Assembly: GCA_963575745.1 (NCBI GenBank)
Contig: CAUYUJ010017982.1
Span: 540,413-604,412, forward strand
Source: Prorocentrum cordatum
Lineage: Eukaryota; Sar; Dinophyceae; Prorocentrales; Prorocentraceae
Length of the DNA stretch: 64,000 nt
Direction of reading: 5' to 3'
Both the position numbers and the translations under genes were made by a program. The notes beneath the pieces were generated by a model that was not told the origin of the DNA, searched no databases, and saw nothing but the letters and a program-made list of their open reading frames with translations. This document shows positions 11,331-22,405 of this stretch, piece after piece (within the stretch, counting starts at the first letter, position 1; each line of letters starts with the position of its first letter).

Positions 11331-11425
11331 CCTGGAGAGTCGAGTTCGGCGGGGCCGCCCCGCGCCGCTCTGCCCCAGGTGCCGAGAATACCCATACAGG
11401 CTGGGATGGCGGTGCCGCCCGAAAA

Positions 11426-11526
11426 ACTTGAGCAAAGACGGCGGTGGAACGGACACGTCGGGGCCCATCCCCTCTGCAGGCGGCTTGCATCTAGGGCGTG
11501 CACAGCTGTTTGGAAAACGTTTCAAT
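11426..11526 (-). repeat. Element A repeat A1
   Basis: 101-bp partner of A2, marking the 5' end of the minus-strand element. Its outer end (ttcaat) runs straight into TA repeats at 11525-11543. Confidence 0.88.
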
Positions 11527-11554
11527 ATATATATATATATATACACATAGGTTT

Positions 11555-11619
<65 letters not shown>

Positions 11620-11700
11620 AAAAAAAACAAGAGAGAGAGAGAGAGAGAACGACAGAAAGAGAGAGGGAAAGGGAGAAAGAGAGAGAGAGAGATAACGCGA
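11527..11700. repeat. (TA)n followed by (GA)n microsatellites
   Basis: TA runs at 11525-11543 and 11559-11597, separated by 'acacataggtttatac', then imperfect (GA)n with an A run to about 11690. The nearer TA run is the chromosomal side of the element A insertion. Confidence 0.85.
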
Positions 11701-11769
11701 GGAGGAAAGGAGTGGGTGAAGGGAGGGAGGCAAGGGACAAGAGGGAGTGAGCAGAACTTCGGACGAGAG

Positions 11770-12570
11770 AAGCAGCAATGGGGCCACTGAAGGGCAGCAG
11801 CGGGACCACGAAGGTCAGCAATGGGGCCACCGAGGGCACGAACGAGCGGGGGCCACGAAGGGCGTATACATGGGCCACCAAGGGCAGCAACGGGGCCACA
11901 ATAGGCAGCGATGGGGGCCACTGAGAGTAGCAGCGGGGCCACAAAGGGCAGCAATGGGGCCACTGAGGGCGTTGACGGGGCCACAGAGGGCAGCAAGGGA
12001 GCCACGAGGGGCTACGCTGGGGCCACGAAGGGCAGCAATGGAGCCACTGAGGGCGCAAGCGACGGGGGGCCATGAAGGGCAGCGTATGGGCCACCGAAGG
12101 CAGCAGCAGGGCCAGTGGGCAGCGGGGGGGGGGGGCACAAGGAACTACGGTGGGGCCACGAAGGGCAGCAATGAGGCCACTGAGGGCACGAGCGACTGGG
12201 GCCACCACGGGCGAACATATGGGCCACTGAGGGCAGCAGGGGGGAGGCACACGGGGCTGCACTGGGGCCACTGAGGGCAGCAATGGAGCCACTGAGGACA
12301 CGAGCGACTGGGGGCCGCGAAGGGTGTATATATGGGCCACAAAGGGCAGCGAGGGGGCCACTGAGGGCAGCAGTGGGGCCACGAAGGGCATCAATGGGGC
12401 CAGTGAGGGCATGAACAACTGGGGGCCACGAAGGGCGTATATATGGGCCACAAAGGGCAACGAGGGGGCCAGAGGGCAGCATCGGGGCCACGAAAGGCAG
12501 CGACTGGGCCAGGGCAGCAATGAGGCGCAAAGGGCGCGAGCGAGCATGGGGCACGAAGGGCATGACCTTG
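11770..12570. repeat. 21-bp satellite, array 1
   Basis: Units such as 'ggggccactgagggcagcag' and 'ggggccacgaagggcagcaa' alternate with a 21-bp period. A second array of the same family lies at 16695-17205. Because 21 is a multiple of three, frames stay open and give Gly/Ala/Thr-rich repeats; these are not genes. Confidence 0.85.
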
Positions 12571-12574
12571 ACGG

Positions 12575-12935
12575 GCGGGCCGAGCGGGCGGATCAATCGT
12601 GAGTTCTGCGTGTTTAGTCCGGAAATTTCCAGCGAGAGAGCGATTCCTAAGTTAAAAGTCCCCAACGAACGCGTTATTCCTGAATGGCAAGAGCGCGGCG
12701 CCTGAGTAAATTGCAAGGGCGTCTCAGGCGAGAGCGCGATCCTTGAGTAAATTGCGAGGAAGCCTCAAGCGGGAGCGGGGGACCGGAGTCAATTTCGACG
12801 AAATATCAAGCGGGAGCCGTTGTTGTTGTAAACCAGGGGCCGGGGGCACAGTTTGAGGAGCAAGACTTTCCTTCTTTGAAAAACAAGGGACGAGCGCCGG
12901 GAGGGGCACTTCAATTGAAAAATCCACCGACCCTG
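12575..12935. repeat. segment Q, copy 1
   Basis: A mosaic of short degenerate units (gcgagagcgcgatcctt, gtaaattgcgaggaagcctc) ending in 'gggagccgttgttgttg', 'cacagtttgagg', 'aagactttcc' and 'gggcacttcaat'. The same order occurs at 17225-17600. It follows the 21-bp satellite in both places. Confidence 0.7.
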
Positions 12936-13245
12936 TCAGCGTGTGTGAGGGGCTTGTCCGTTCAAGTCGTCATCTCCGGCATTCGTTGGTCGTCGTCTCT
13001 GTCGTCCCCTTTTCCTGCCTTCCCCCTTTCCCTGGGCTCGTCGAAACTCCCCCCTTTCCCAGGGACATCCTCAGCGCGCCAGCCACAGCGAAGTTGAGCA
13101 ACGTCGTAATTCAGTCGAAGGGAAGCCCTTTCCCTTCGATCCCTCCCCCGCCGGGGGGGGGGGTCCCGGGGGAGGGGGCCCGGGGGGGGGTCCTGGGGGG
13201 GAGCCCAGGGGGGAAGGGTCAGATACGACGCCCCCCCTAGGAGTC
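12936..13245. other. spacer with poly-G runs
   Basis: No gene seen. It holds a pyrimidine-rich stretch (about 12985-13070) and C/G homopolymer runs at about 13140-13240. Confidence 0.5.
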
Positions 13246-13249
13246 CCAG

Positions 13250-13880
13250 AGCCCAAGAAAGCCCCAAGACGGGCCAAGAGTGCCCCAAGAGGCTCCAAAG
13301 ACAGTCCAAGAGAACCCCGGATCGCCGAACGATCTGTCCAAGACGCCTTGACGGCCTCCAAACGGCCCAAGAGACCTGCAAAGCGCCCCAAGAGGCCTCC
13401 AGGAGCTTTCCCACGAGAGCCCCAAGAGGCAAAATTCACGGCTCTCCCATACGTTGTTGACAGATTTTGGCGTTCTTGCCTCTTCCGGTTCCCGGAGCGC
13501 CAAGACGGCCCAAGAGGCCCCCAAGATCGCCCCGAGACGGCCCAAGAGGCCCAAGAGGGTCCCCTCACGGCCGAAGAGGGCCCCAAGACGGCCCAAGACG
13601 CTTCCAAGACGTCCCAGGAGGCCCCCAAGACGGCTCCAGGAGAGTGCCCAGACGGGGGACCCGAACAGACATTTCGAGCTCTCAGACCCAAGAGGCCGCC
13701 AAGAGGCCCCAAAGAAGCCCCAAGAGGCCCCAAGAGGCTCCCACAAGGGGCTCCGAAACTGCCCCAAGACAGCCCAGGAGAGCCCCAAATTGCCCATGGG
13801 GCCTCCAAGAGTGCCCCGAGACGGCGCGAGACGAGCCCTGGACGGCCCAAGACGGCCTCAAGAGAGCCCCAGGCTGTCAC
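13250..13880. repeat. CCCAAGACGGCC-type satellite
   Basis: Degenerate units of roughly 15-30 bp built on 'cccaagacggcc' and 'cccaagaggcccc'. Both strands stay open through it, giving Pro/Lys/Arg- or Leu/Gly-rich frames, which I take to be artefacts. Confidence 0.75.
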
Positions 13881-13884
13881 AAGA

Positions 13885-14080
13885 AAACCTCTGGCCTCCT
13901 CCTCCTCTTCCTCCTCCTCCTCCTTCTCCTCCTCCTACCCCCCCCTCTGCTCCCCCTCCTCCTGCTCTCCTATGCCTTCTTTTCCTCCTCTTGCTTCTCC
14001 TCCACATCCTTCTCCCCCCTCCTTCCTCATCCACCTCCTCCACCCTTCCTCCACCTCCCACTCATCCTCCTGCCCCTGCC
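13885..14080. repeat. (TCC)n-rich tract
   Basis: Imperfect TCC/CTC microsatellite interrupted by short unique words. After it comes 'tacaatgtgcaccgg' followed by 'gatcaacaa' (about 14140-14180), which recurs near 17597-17635. Confidence 0.75.
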
Positions 14081-14329
14081 CCCCCCTCGTTTTCATCTTC
14101 GTCGTTCTCAGGGTCGGCGGCACCGCTGTAAGGCCTTCGCAATACAATGTGCACCGGAAGGGGGGGATCAACAACATTATTCGTCAGTCGTGAGAAATCA
14201 ATAATGATTACGCTACCGAGGAACCCACATACTTACAATCTGTCTGGCGTGGTGATAGCTGAAGTGAAGTTTGTGAGAATGATTCTGGCGGCCGTTGCTT
14301 CGCCGATACCGTTGGTGACGCCGGTCAAG

Positions 14330-15780
14330 CCTTGCGACAATGTCGTGGGTAGACACCGCGCTCAAGAACCACCCCCTGAACACCCCTCTGGCGTCGAAAA
14401 TGCCACGCCTCCTTAGCTTTGCGACAATGTCGTGGATAGACACCGCGCTTAAGGACCACTCCTGCGCACCCCCTCTGGCGTCGGGCAAATGCAACGCACG
14501 CTCAGTTTTGCGACAGTGTCGTGGATAGACCCCGCGCACACGGACCACCCCCTGCGCACCACCTCTGTCGTTGCAAACGTGCCACGCCTGCTTAGCTTTG
14601 AGACAGTGTCGTGGATAGACTCCGCGCACAGGGACCACCCCCTGCGCGTCCCCTCTGGCGTCGAGACAGTGACACGCCAGCCAAAGCTTTGCGACAGTAT
14701 CGTGGATAGATACCGCGCTCAGGGACCACCCCCTGCGCACCCCCTCTGGCGTCGAGAACGTGCCACGCCTGCTAGGCTTTGTGACAATGTCGTGAATAGA
14801 CCCCGCGCCCAGGGATCACCCCCTGCGCACCCCCTCTGGTGTCGAGAAAGTGCCACCGTTGCTAGGCTTTGCGACAGTGTCGTGGATAGTGACAACACCG
14901 CACTCAGGGATCACCCCCATGCGCACCCCCTCTGGTGTCGAGAAAGTGCCACCGTTACTAGGCTTTGCGACAGTGTCGTGGATAGACAACACCGCACTCA
15001 GGGGCCACCCCCTGAACACCCCCTTCTGGCGTCGAAAGAGTGCAATGCATGCTCAGCTTTGCGACAGTGTCGTGAATGGACACCGCGCCCAGGGGTCACC
15101 CCCTGCGCATCCCCTCTGTCGTTGAAAACGTGCCACGCCTGCTAAGCTTTGCGACAGCGTCGTGAGTAGATACCGCGCTCAGGGATCACTCCCTGAGCAC
15201 CCCCTTCTGCGTAGAGAGAGTGCCACGTTTGCTAAGCTTTGCGACACTGTCGTGGATAGACACCGCGCTCAAGGGCCCCCCCCTGCGCACCCAGTGTGGC
15301 GTCGAGAGGGTGGCACGCCTGCTAGGTTTTGCGACGGTGTCGTGAATAAAACACGCGCTCAGGTACCCCCCCCCCTGCGCACCACCTCTGTCGTTGAGAA
15401 CGTGCCACGCCTGCTTAGCTTTGCGACAGTGTCGTGGATAGACTCCGCGCACAAGGACCACCCCCTGCGCACCCCCTCCTGGCGTCGAGAAAGTGACACG
15501 CCTGCTAAGCTTTGCAACAGTGTCGTGGGTAGGCTCCGCGCACAAGGACCACCACCCGCGAATCCCCCCTGTCGTTGGAAACGTGCCACGCCTGCTAAGC
15601 TGTGCGACGCTATCGTGGACAGACATTGCGCGCAAGGACCACCCCCTGAGCACCCCTTTCTGGCGTCGAGAAAGTGCCGCGCCTACTAAGCTTTGCGACA
15701 GTGTCGTGGATAGACACCGCGCTCAGGGACCATCCCCCTGCGCACCCCCTATTGTGTCGAGAAAGTAACACGCCTGCTGT
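14330..15780. repeat. ~90-bp tandem satellite, about 16 copies
   Basis: Each unit carries 'gcgacagtgtcgtggatag' then 'accgcgctcagggaccacc', 'ccctgcgcaccccctctgg' and 'gtgccacgcctgctaagct'. The 'cgtggatag' anchors fall near 14431, 14520, 14610, 14701, 14791 and 14881, giving 89-91 bp, with a few 95-96-bp units later. The core 'cgacagtgtcg' is a short palindrome present in nearly every unit. Confidence 0.88.
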
Positions 15781-16180
15781 GCCTGGACGACCGTGCGCAT
15801 ACGTCTTGGGTGTGTGATGCATTGAACACGCCAGGCGTGCTCTGGCGTTGTATGTAGTGTGTGTGTGTGCGCGTGTGTCTGCATGCGTGTCTTATGTCTT
15901 GTGTGCTTGTGAATGTGTGTGATGTGTGTAGCTGTATGTGGACGCGTGTCTCAATGTGTGTGATGTATGATGCGTGTGCGGCTGTATGTGAACGTGCGTA
16001 TCGTGTCAATGCCCTATATGTAGCGCATACGTCTTGATGTATGATACAGTCGACACGCCAGGCGCGCACTGGCGTTGTATGTTGTGTGTGCGAGTGTGTG
16101 CATGCGTGCGGCTGTATGTGGACGCGTGCCTCATGCACGTGCCGCGCATGTGTTGCGTGTGGGTGAGATGAGAGAGCAAG
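15781..16180. repeat. GT-rich region with ~235-bp duplication
   Basis: The block 'gcatacgtcttg', 'acacgccaggcg', 'ctggcgttgtatgt' occurs at about 15797-15860 and again at 16025-16085, each followed by GT-rich sequence and 'gcggctgtatgtg'. No coding signal. Confidence 0.7.
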
Positions 16181-16289
16181 AAGAGGTGAGGAGGGAAGAA
16201 GGAAGGAGGTGTGTGAGGGAGATGCGGGTGAGACGCGGCAGGGAAAAAACACAACCCTACGAAACATGTGGGGAAAACAACAACAATCA

Positions 16290-16440
16290 TTTCAAGGCTG
16301 TTCGCTCCTATCTGCTCACGTGCCAATCAATACGTATATCCCAAACCCTCAGTACCCGCCCTCGTCGTCTTCGATCATACCCCCTTGGGAGTATATCTTC
16401 CTAGCCTGCTACGTGTATTTAGTGCAGCCCCTAAAGCAAG
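16290..16440. repeat. dispersed repeat R, copy 2
   Basis: Partner of 5268-5410; begins near 'ctgttcgctcctatctgctc' and ends at 'gcagcccctaaagc'. It is followed at about 250 bp by the second 21-bp satellite, with no element between. Confidence 0.65.
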
Positions 16441-16694
16441 GGCAGAGTGGACGGGCGGAAGGGGGAGGGAGAAGAATGGATCACGATAGACATTAGCAGG
16501 AGGGCGGCAAAGAGCAGAAAACAACTGGTAGAACCAGACGGGCAAATCGGGTCGGCAGACCCATAACGGGCATGTCGGGAAGGCGGGCCCAGGCGACGAG
16601 GTCGAGCAGGTGGGTTGCTGAAGCGTGGGTCCTGCATGAATTGCGAGGAAGTCTCGAGCGATAGCGCGATTCCAAAGTAAATCGTGAGAAAAGC

Positions 16695-17205
16695 CAGCGT
16701 GGGCCACGAAGGGCATATAATCCGAGGCCACGGAGGGCAGCGACGGGGCCGTTGAGGGCAGCAGAGGGGCCACGAAGGGCAGCGATGGGGGCCACAAAGG
16801 GCGACAGCGGGGCCACGAAGGGCATGCATATGGGGCCACGACGGGCGCGAGCGAGCGGGGGCCACGAAGGGCATTCGTATACGGGGCCACAAAGGACGAC
16901 AGCGGGGCCACTGAGGGCAGCAGAGGGGCCACGAAAGGCAGCGAGGAGGCCACGAAGGGCGACAGCGGGGCTACGAACGGCATGCATATGGGGCCACGAC
17001 GGGCGCGTGAGAGCGGGGGCCAAAAAGGGCATATAATGCGGGGCCACGAAGGGCAGCGACGGGGCCACTGAGGGCAGCAACGGGGTCACGAAGGGCAGCG
17101 AGCGAAGGCGACCGCGGAACCAGCACGGGCAGCGAGGGGCATCGAAGGCGGGCGAAGGGCAACGAGCGGCGACTGCAGTCATTAACGGGCTGGTCGGGCG
17201 GGCAG
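16695..17205. repeat. 21-bp satellite, array 2
   Basis: Same family as 11770-12570 (ggggccacgaagggca units). Segment Q follows it directly, as in array 1. Confidence 0.82.
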
Positions 17206-17224
17206 GCCCCGACGGGCGGGTCGA

Positions 17225-17600
17225 GCGGGCGGGTCGTTGAAACGTGAGTCCTGCTTGAACCGCCAGGCGATATGTAGCGAGAGCGCGATTCCTGAATGTC
17301 GAAGACCGGCAGCGAAGCGTTTCGGTGGTAAGTTGCGAGGAAGTCCCAAGAGAGAACGCAAGTCTGCAGTACATTGTCAGGAAGTATCAGGCGAGAGGCG
17401 CGATTCGGTGGTAAATAGCCAAGAAGTTCCAAGCGCAAGCGCAATTCTTCGATAAATTGTGAGGAAATATCCTGCGAGAGCCGTTGTTGTTGCTGTTGTT
17501 TCAAGCCAGAGACCAGCAACACAGTTTGACCCTCAAGACTTTCCCTGATAAATAAAAAATGTGCGAGCGCCTGGGGGGGGCACTTCAATCGAACACATAC
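17225..17600. repeat. segment Q, copy 2
   Basis: Same succession of words as 12575-12935: 'gcgagagcgcgattcctg', 'gttgcgaggaagtc', 'gagagccgttgttgttg', 'cacagtttga', 'aagactttcc' and 'cacttcaat'. It is more diverged internally and has an extra gttgttgctgttgtt stretch. Confidence 0.7.
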
Positions 17601-17839
17601 AATGTGCACCGGGCGGGGGGGGGATCAACAATAATAGTTCTTCAGAAATGAGAGTTCACCAACAACAACAACAGCAACGATGACAACACCACCAGCAAGA
17701 ATCCGCGCAGCGGAAGCACACCTCACCCGCGCACCACAAGGACTATGCATGGCCGTTCGGCCCCTCACTCTGCCCATAACGCATACGATTCCCCAAACAG
17801 TGCTTGCACTTGGGGATTCCTACTTGGCTTCTCAGGAAA

Positions 17840-18112
17840 CTGAGCCTGGGTGGCGGTCATGCCGGCTCTTGCCGCCCGTCGCCGCCGCCGTCGCCGCTGG
17901 TAACTGGGCCTGAGTGGCGGCCTGGCCGGCTCGCTGCCGCCCATCGCCGCCCGTCACCGCCGCCGCCGCCACTGCTAACTGGGCATGAGTGCCGCTCCGG
18001 CGGTCTCGTTGCCGCCTGTCGCCGCCAGCCGCCGCCGCCGTCGCCGCTGGTAGTTGAACCCCAGTGGCGGTCAGGCCGGCTCGTCGCCGCTCGTCGCCGC
18101 CGTCGCCGCTGG
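17840..18112. repeat. ~66-bp tandem repeat, about 4 copies
   Basis: Units share 'gccgccgtcgccgctggta', 'ctgggcctgagtggcgg' and 'ccggctcgctgccgcc'. No gene is visible. Confidence 0.75.
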
Positions 18113-18255
18113 ATTGCTTTGCGCTGCAATGGCATTGCGTTGCATTGTTTTGCACTGCGTTGCATTGCGTTGCATTGTTTTGCACTGACTTGCAGAAATT
18201 TGCACTCCTTTGCGCTGCTTTTCGTTGCTCTGCATTGCTGTGCATCACTTTGCAT
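18113..18255. repeat. TTGCATTG-type short-unit repeat
   Basis: Degenerate 'tttgcactgcgttgcattg' repeats. A second patch of the same repeat occupies about 19262-19500, on the far side of the next array, so the two patches bracket it. Confidence 0.7.
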
Positions 18256-18324
18256 ACCTATACGACCACCCTTCGGGTGATAAGGAAGTTGTGTGGGGGG
18301 GGAGATGGGGGGGGAACCAACATC

Positions 18325-19110
18325 TGCCTCAATCGATCTCACTATCGATCTCACTCAACGGGACACCACGGGACAAATGTCGATCTCACTATCGATCTCA
18401 CTCGAAGGAAACGGGCAACCACGGGCCACCACGGGACACCACGGGACACCGCGGGACTCCTCTCGATCTCACTATCGGTCTCGCTAGCGATATCACTATC
18501 GATCTCACTCAACAGGACACCCCGGGACACCACGGGACACCTCATCGATCTCACTATCGATCTCACTATCGATCTCACTCAATGGGACACCACGGGACAC
18601 CACGGGACACCGCGGGACACCTGTCGATCTCACTATCGATCTCACTATCGATCTCACTCAACGGGACACCACGGGACACCTCGGGGCACCACATCGATCT
18701 CACTATCGGTCTCACTATCGATCTCACTATCGATCTCACTCAACGGGACACCACGGGACACCTCGGGACACCTCGGGACACCTGTCGATCTCACGATCGA
18801 TCTCACTATCGATCTCACTCAACGGGACACCACGGGACAAAACGGGACACCTCGGGGCACCACATCGATGTCAATATCGATCTCAGTAACGATCCCACTA
18901 TCGATCTCACTCAACGGGACACCACGGGACACCAAGGTACACCACGGGACACCGCGAGCCACCGCCAGACGGACGGACGGATGGGCGGGCGGGGGATAAT
19001 CATTTGTCTTGACCTCGCCCTAGCAACGGCGGACACCACGGGACACCACGGGACACCGCGGGACACCGCGAGCCACCGCCGGACGGGCGGGCGGGCGGGG
19101 GATAATCATT
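18325..19110. repeat. GATCTCACTATC / GGGACACCAC composite satellite
   Basis: Blocks of 'gatctcactatc' 12-mers alternate with blocks of 'gggacaccac' 10-mers. Near 18960-19135 a longer segment with 'ggataatcatttgtcttgac' is duplicated (about 18990 and 19100). Stretches between Ser/His/Arg-rich frames are not genes. Confidence 0.8.
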
Positions 19111-19499
19111 TGTCTTGACTTCGCCCTAGCAACGGCGGGTTCATTCCTCTCGCGCGCCCACGCATCTTCGCCTCGCCCGCACGCACGACACGAACGAAAC
19201 GAAACGACTTCTTGGTTGGGGGTCTCCGTTCCACTGCGATCTCACCCCCCAACCTGCGATTCTTGCGTTGATGTGCATCGAATTTCATTGCGTTGCATTG
19301 CTTTGTATTGTGTTGCCTTGATTTGCACTGGTTTGCACCGGTTTGTACTGCTTTGCGTTGCTTCGCATTGAGTCGCATTGCTTTGAATATACTTGAGATG
19401 TTTTGCTTTGCTTTGTATTGCTTTGCATTGTTTGCATTGCTTGAGAATATGTTGCATTGCTTTACAATGTGTTGAATTGGTTTGCACTGCTTTGCGCCA

Positions 19500-21100
19500 T
19501 CCAAATTACACCACATGGATTGCATCACTTATAACATTGATTGCACCACCTAGATTGCAGCGCATGAAAACACAGCACCCTGCAAGAATTCACTGTTTGG
19601 GGTCCACGCTGGCTGGCATAGTACAACTAACAATGATGACAACACGCGGACGAAGGGGATAATTAATACGAGGACTCGATGGGGTCGACGACGGAGAGGA
19701 TGATGATGATGACATGCCCTTAAAGACGGGTTCCCGAGATCCGCAAGACTCAGAAGCGCCACCACCAGCCGTCCCTCGACAGAAGGTGGGGAAGAAAAGA
19801 AGAGAAGAAGAAAAGCAAGCGAGAGGAGAGAGAGAGCAGGAGAAAGAGAGAAGGACGACGAGGAGGAGGACAGTGAGGACGAGGAGAGCGAAGGCATGGC
19901 TGGACTCCCGGGCCACGCCCGCGGCGCGCCGCGCGCCGCTCCCGAGGGCCCCGCTCGCGTGGGTGAGCTTGCTGGCCCTGCCGCGGTCGTCGGGCGCCCC
20001 GATGCCTTCGGGGCAACGGGCGGGGGGCAGGACCGGTCGGCATCCAGGTCGGGAGGCCGGATGGGGTCGGAACGCGTCGGATCGAGCTGACCGAGATCGA
20101 ATCAGATCGATCAGATCGAGGTGGGCCCCAGAGGGTGCGGGGGGGAGCTTCGCGAGGGTGTTTGGGGAGGAAGAGGGGAGACCAGGGGGAGGGAGGGACT
20201 GTTTGGGAGGCCCTGGGAGAGAGAAGAAAGGGAGGAGGGAGGGATGGAGCGGAGGATGTCTTCGAATGCTTTGATTTTTTTTGGTTGAGGGAGCAAGGAG
20301 AAACAACAAGGTTCGTGGGACGTTCTCTGACGCTTTTGGGAGGGCCTCGGGGGGGAGGCGTTGGGCTGGAATGGGTGGAGGGAGGGAGAAGGACAGAGGG
20401 AGAGTGGTTGTAGATCCAGCGGTGGTGTGGTGTTTTGCGGCAGGGGGCGGGAAGGAGGAGGCCAGAATGATAACTGGATGTGCAATTGTGGGTCAGGGCT
20501 TCCATCGCGTTTACAAGTGTTGTCGGTGGCATTCGGGAGGTCCAGTGGGTTTTGAGGGCTTCTGTGGAAGGGGACAGCGATCAGGAACGACAACGGTCGG
20601 GGACGGGGGAGAAGGGAGGATGGAGGGAGGAAGTACGCGCGGGACAATTCATCCTCCTCCTGTCCCTCATTCTCGCTTCCTCCCCCCTGTCCCCCCTCCC
20701 CTCCTAACCTCTCCAGAGGACGCACGAGCAATTCCGGGCGGCCATCGCGACATCTTGGACTTCTCGGTTTCCCCTCCGTCACACGCTCTCGCCAGGCACT
20801 CGCGACCTGAGCTCATCCTCTTCTCTCCTCTCCACTCCCTCTCCATTCTCTCGTTTCACCTCTTCCCTCCCCGCCCCTTTTTATCACACGCGCCAGCGGA
20901 TAGAGAAGAAGTCGGCGCAATGGGAACGGATGCGTGCCAGGGGTATGTGGCGGATTCCATAAACCCTGAACCCAAACATGTTGCCATGTCTTGGGAGGTC
21001 GACCTTTGCTTCCGCCGGCCTTCCGCCGGTCTTCCGCCGGCTTCCGCCAGCGGGGCCGCACCCGTTTTATTTCCGCTGCCTTCTGCCGGCCTTCCGCCGA
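19500..21100. other. low-complexity spacer, no gene recognised
   Basis: Purine-rich (19780-19890, 20130-20260) and pyrimidine-rich (20640-20720, 20815-20880) stretches. Frames are open on both strands but give Arg/Gly/Ser/Pro-rich sequence without motifs. A short 'cttccgccgg' repeat lies at 21010-21100. Confidence 0.5.
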
Positions 21101-21106
21101 GTCAGA

Positions 21107-21269
21107 GTGAAGGCGAACTGGGACACACAAATAAACACACAAATAAAACTATTCCCCATATTTCCCCATATGTTCTGGGTTTTTGTCTTCCCCCCACTTC
21201 CCATATTTTCCCATATGTTCTGGGAATCGCCGATGAATTGTGTCTGTGTGTTTCTCTCCCTCCTGACAG
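21107..21269 (+). repeat. intron-like dispersed repeat, copy 1
   Basis: 163 bp running from GTGAAGG to a pyrimidine-rich end with 'ctccctcctgacag', so it starts GT and ends AG. Interior words 'gggacacacaaataaa', 'cttccccccacttcc', 'tttcccatat' and 'gtctgtgtgtttt'-like sequence are shared with 57394-57556 and 59359-59523. No exon was recognised on either side of this copy. Confidence 0.6.
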
Positions 21270-21379
21270 AGATATCACCTCCTTCGACCCTCTAAGTCGA
21301 GGCCCTGCTTGGAACGCCTCATGTGGCGCGAGCGCACCTCGCCTGCCTCCCCCCTCTTCTAGACCATCGAGGACGAGCA

Positions 21380-21600
21380 TGAGGACGAGACGACGAGGAG
21401 GAGGAGGAGGAGAAGTAGGAGGCAGAAGGAGGAGGAGGCAGAAGGAGGAGGCAGAAGGAGAGGAGGAGGAAGAGAAGAGGGAGGCAGAAGGAGGAGGCAG
21501 GAGGAGGCAGGAGGAGGAAGAGAAGTGGGAGGCAGAAGGAGGAGGAGGAGGCAGGCGGAGGAGGAGGAGGCATGAGGAAGAGGAGGAGGGAGAGGCAGGA
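21380..21600. repeat. (GGA)n-rich tract
   Basis: Imperfect GGA/AGG/GGCAGAAGG microsatellite, followed at 21695-21720 by 'gggtgcgctcgcg', which also follows the GGA tract at 52410-52495. Confidence 0.8.
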
Positions 21601-22125
21601 CGAGCCCCCCTCCCCCTCCCGCTCGTCTCCCTTCGCCCCCTGCCCCCCCCGCGCCCGCTCCCCTCCCCCCCCCCAGAGGGAGGAGAGGGCTCGGGGCGAG
21701 CCGGGTGCGCTCGCGCCACGCCCGACGCCCCGCCCCATCCCCTCCCACACCGTCCGATCCTGCCAGGTGCGAGCAGGACTCCGTCGCCTTCGCTGCCTCG
21801 AAGCTCGCCATCGCTCGGACGTCCATTGCCCGTGTTTTTGTTCGGTTTCGTGCGTGGTTTTGTCGCCAAATGATCAAGGATGCTCCTCGATGGTCCTCGC
21901 CGAAGGAAAAATGCACACGTCCGAGCGATGCCAAGGTCTCGAGGTGTGTGTGTGTGTGTATGTGTTTGTGTGTGTGTGTGTGCAACCGCACGTCTTCCCA
22001 AGGCCGCCGCCTCCGCCTGTGGAGGAGCGCGTGCGGCCTCCGTGCGCAGAGCGGACCTGCCCGCCTGCCTCCCGCGCGTTCTCCCACTGGCGGCTGCACG
22101 CCTCTCTGCCCGCGAGCGCGCGTCG

Positions 22126-22405
22126 TAACGCACCTGGAGCTCGCCAGAGGGCTCCATCGTCTTGCTCGCAGTCGGAGAAGGGGAGCTGCGTGCGTTCCCG
22201 CTGCGCTGCCCGTCTCTCTGCCCCGTGTCGTAACGCACCTGGAGCTCGCCAGAGGGCTCCATCGTCTTGCTCGCAATCGGGGAAGGGGAGCTGCGTGCGT
22301 TCCCACTGCGCTGCCCGTCTCTCTGCCCCGTGTCGTAAAGCACCTGGAGCTCGCCAAAGGACTCCATCGTCTTGCTCGCAATCGGAGAAGGGGAGCTGCG
22401 TGCAT
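22126..22405. repeat. ~103-bp tandem repeat, 2.7 copies
   Basis: 'cgtaacgcacctggagctcg' recurs at about 22129, 22232 and (as cgtaaagcac) 22334, followed by 'ggctccatcgtcttgctcgc' and 'gaaggggagctgcgtgcgtt'. The third copy breaks into a GGA microsatellite (about 22405-22455). Confidence 0.85.

Larger units (their letters stand above)
5454..11526 (-). mobile_element. Element A: split-direct-repeat YR retrotransposon with methyltransferase
   Basis: A 6.07-kb element read on the minus strand. Its order is A1 (11426-11526), gag-like region, RT-RNase H, tyrosine recombinase, methyltransferase, then B1 (5720-5836), A2 (5621-5721), a 50-bp spacer and B2 (5454-5570). A1-ORFs-B1-A2-B2 is the split direct repeat of PAT/Ngaro-type YR retrotransposons, which integrate through a recombinase on a circular intermediate and leave no target duplication. 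Both outer ends abut TA-dinucleotide runs (5429-5455 and 11525-11543). The repeat pairs differ by about 7/117 and 4/101 positions and the gag-like region is frame-disrupted, so this copy is older than element B. The boundaries are well supported because two independent repeat pairs agree. Confidence 0.85.

Noticed and set aside
14330-15780. Regularly spaced repeat that could suggest a CRISPR array
   Set aside because: The whole ~90-bp unit repeats, with no unique spacers, and the surrounding DNA is eukaryotic; it is a satellite.
20281-21873. A 530-codon plus-strand open frame
   Set aside because: It crosses several low-complexity tracts and the intron-like repeat, has no motif, and has competing open frames on the other strand.
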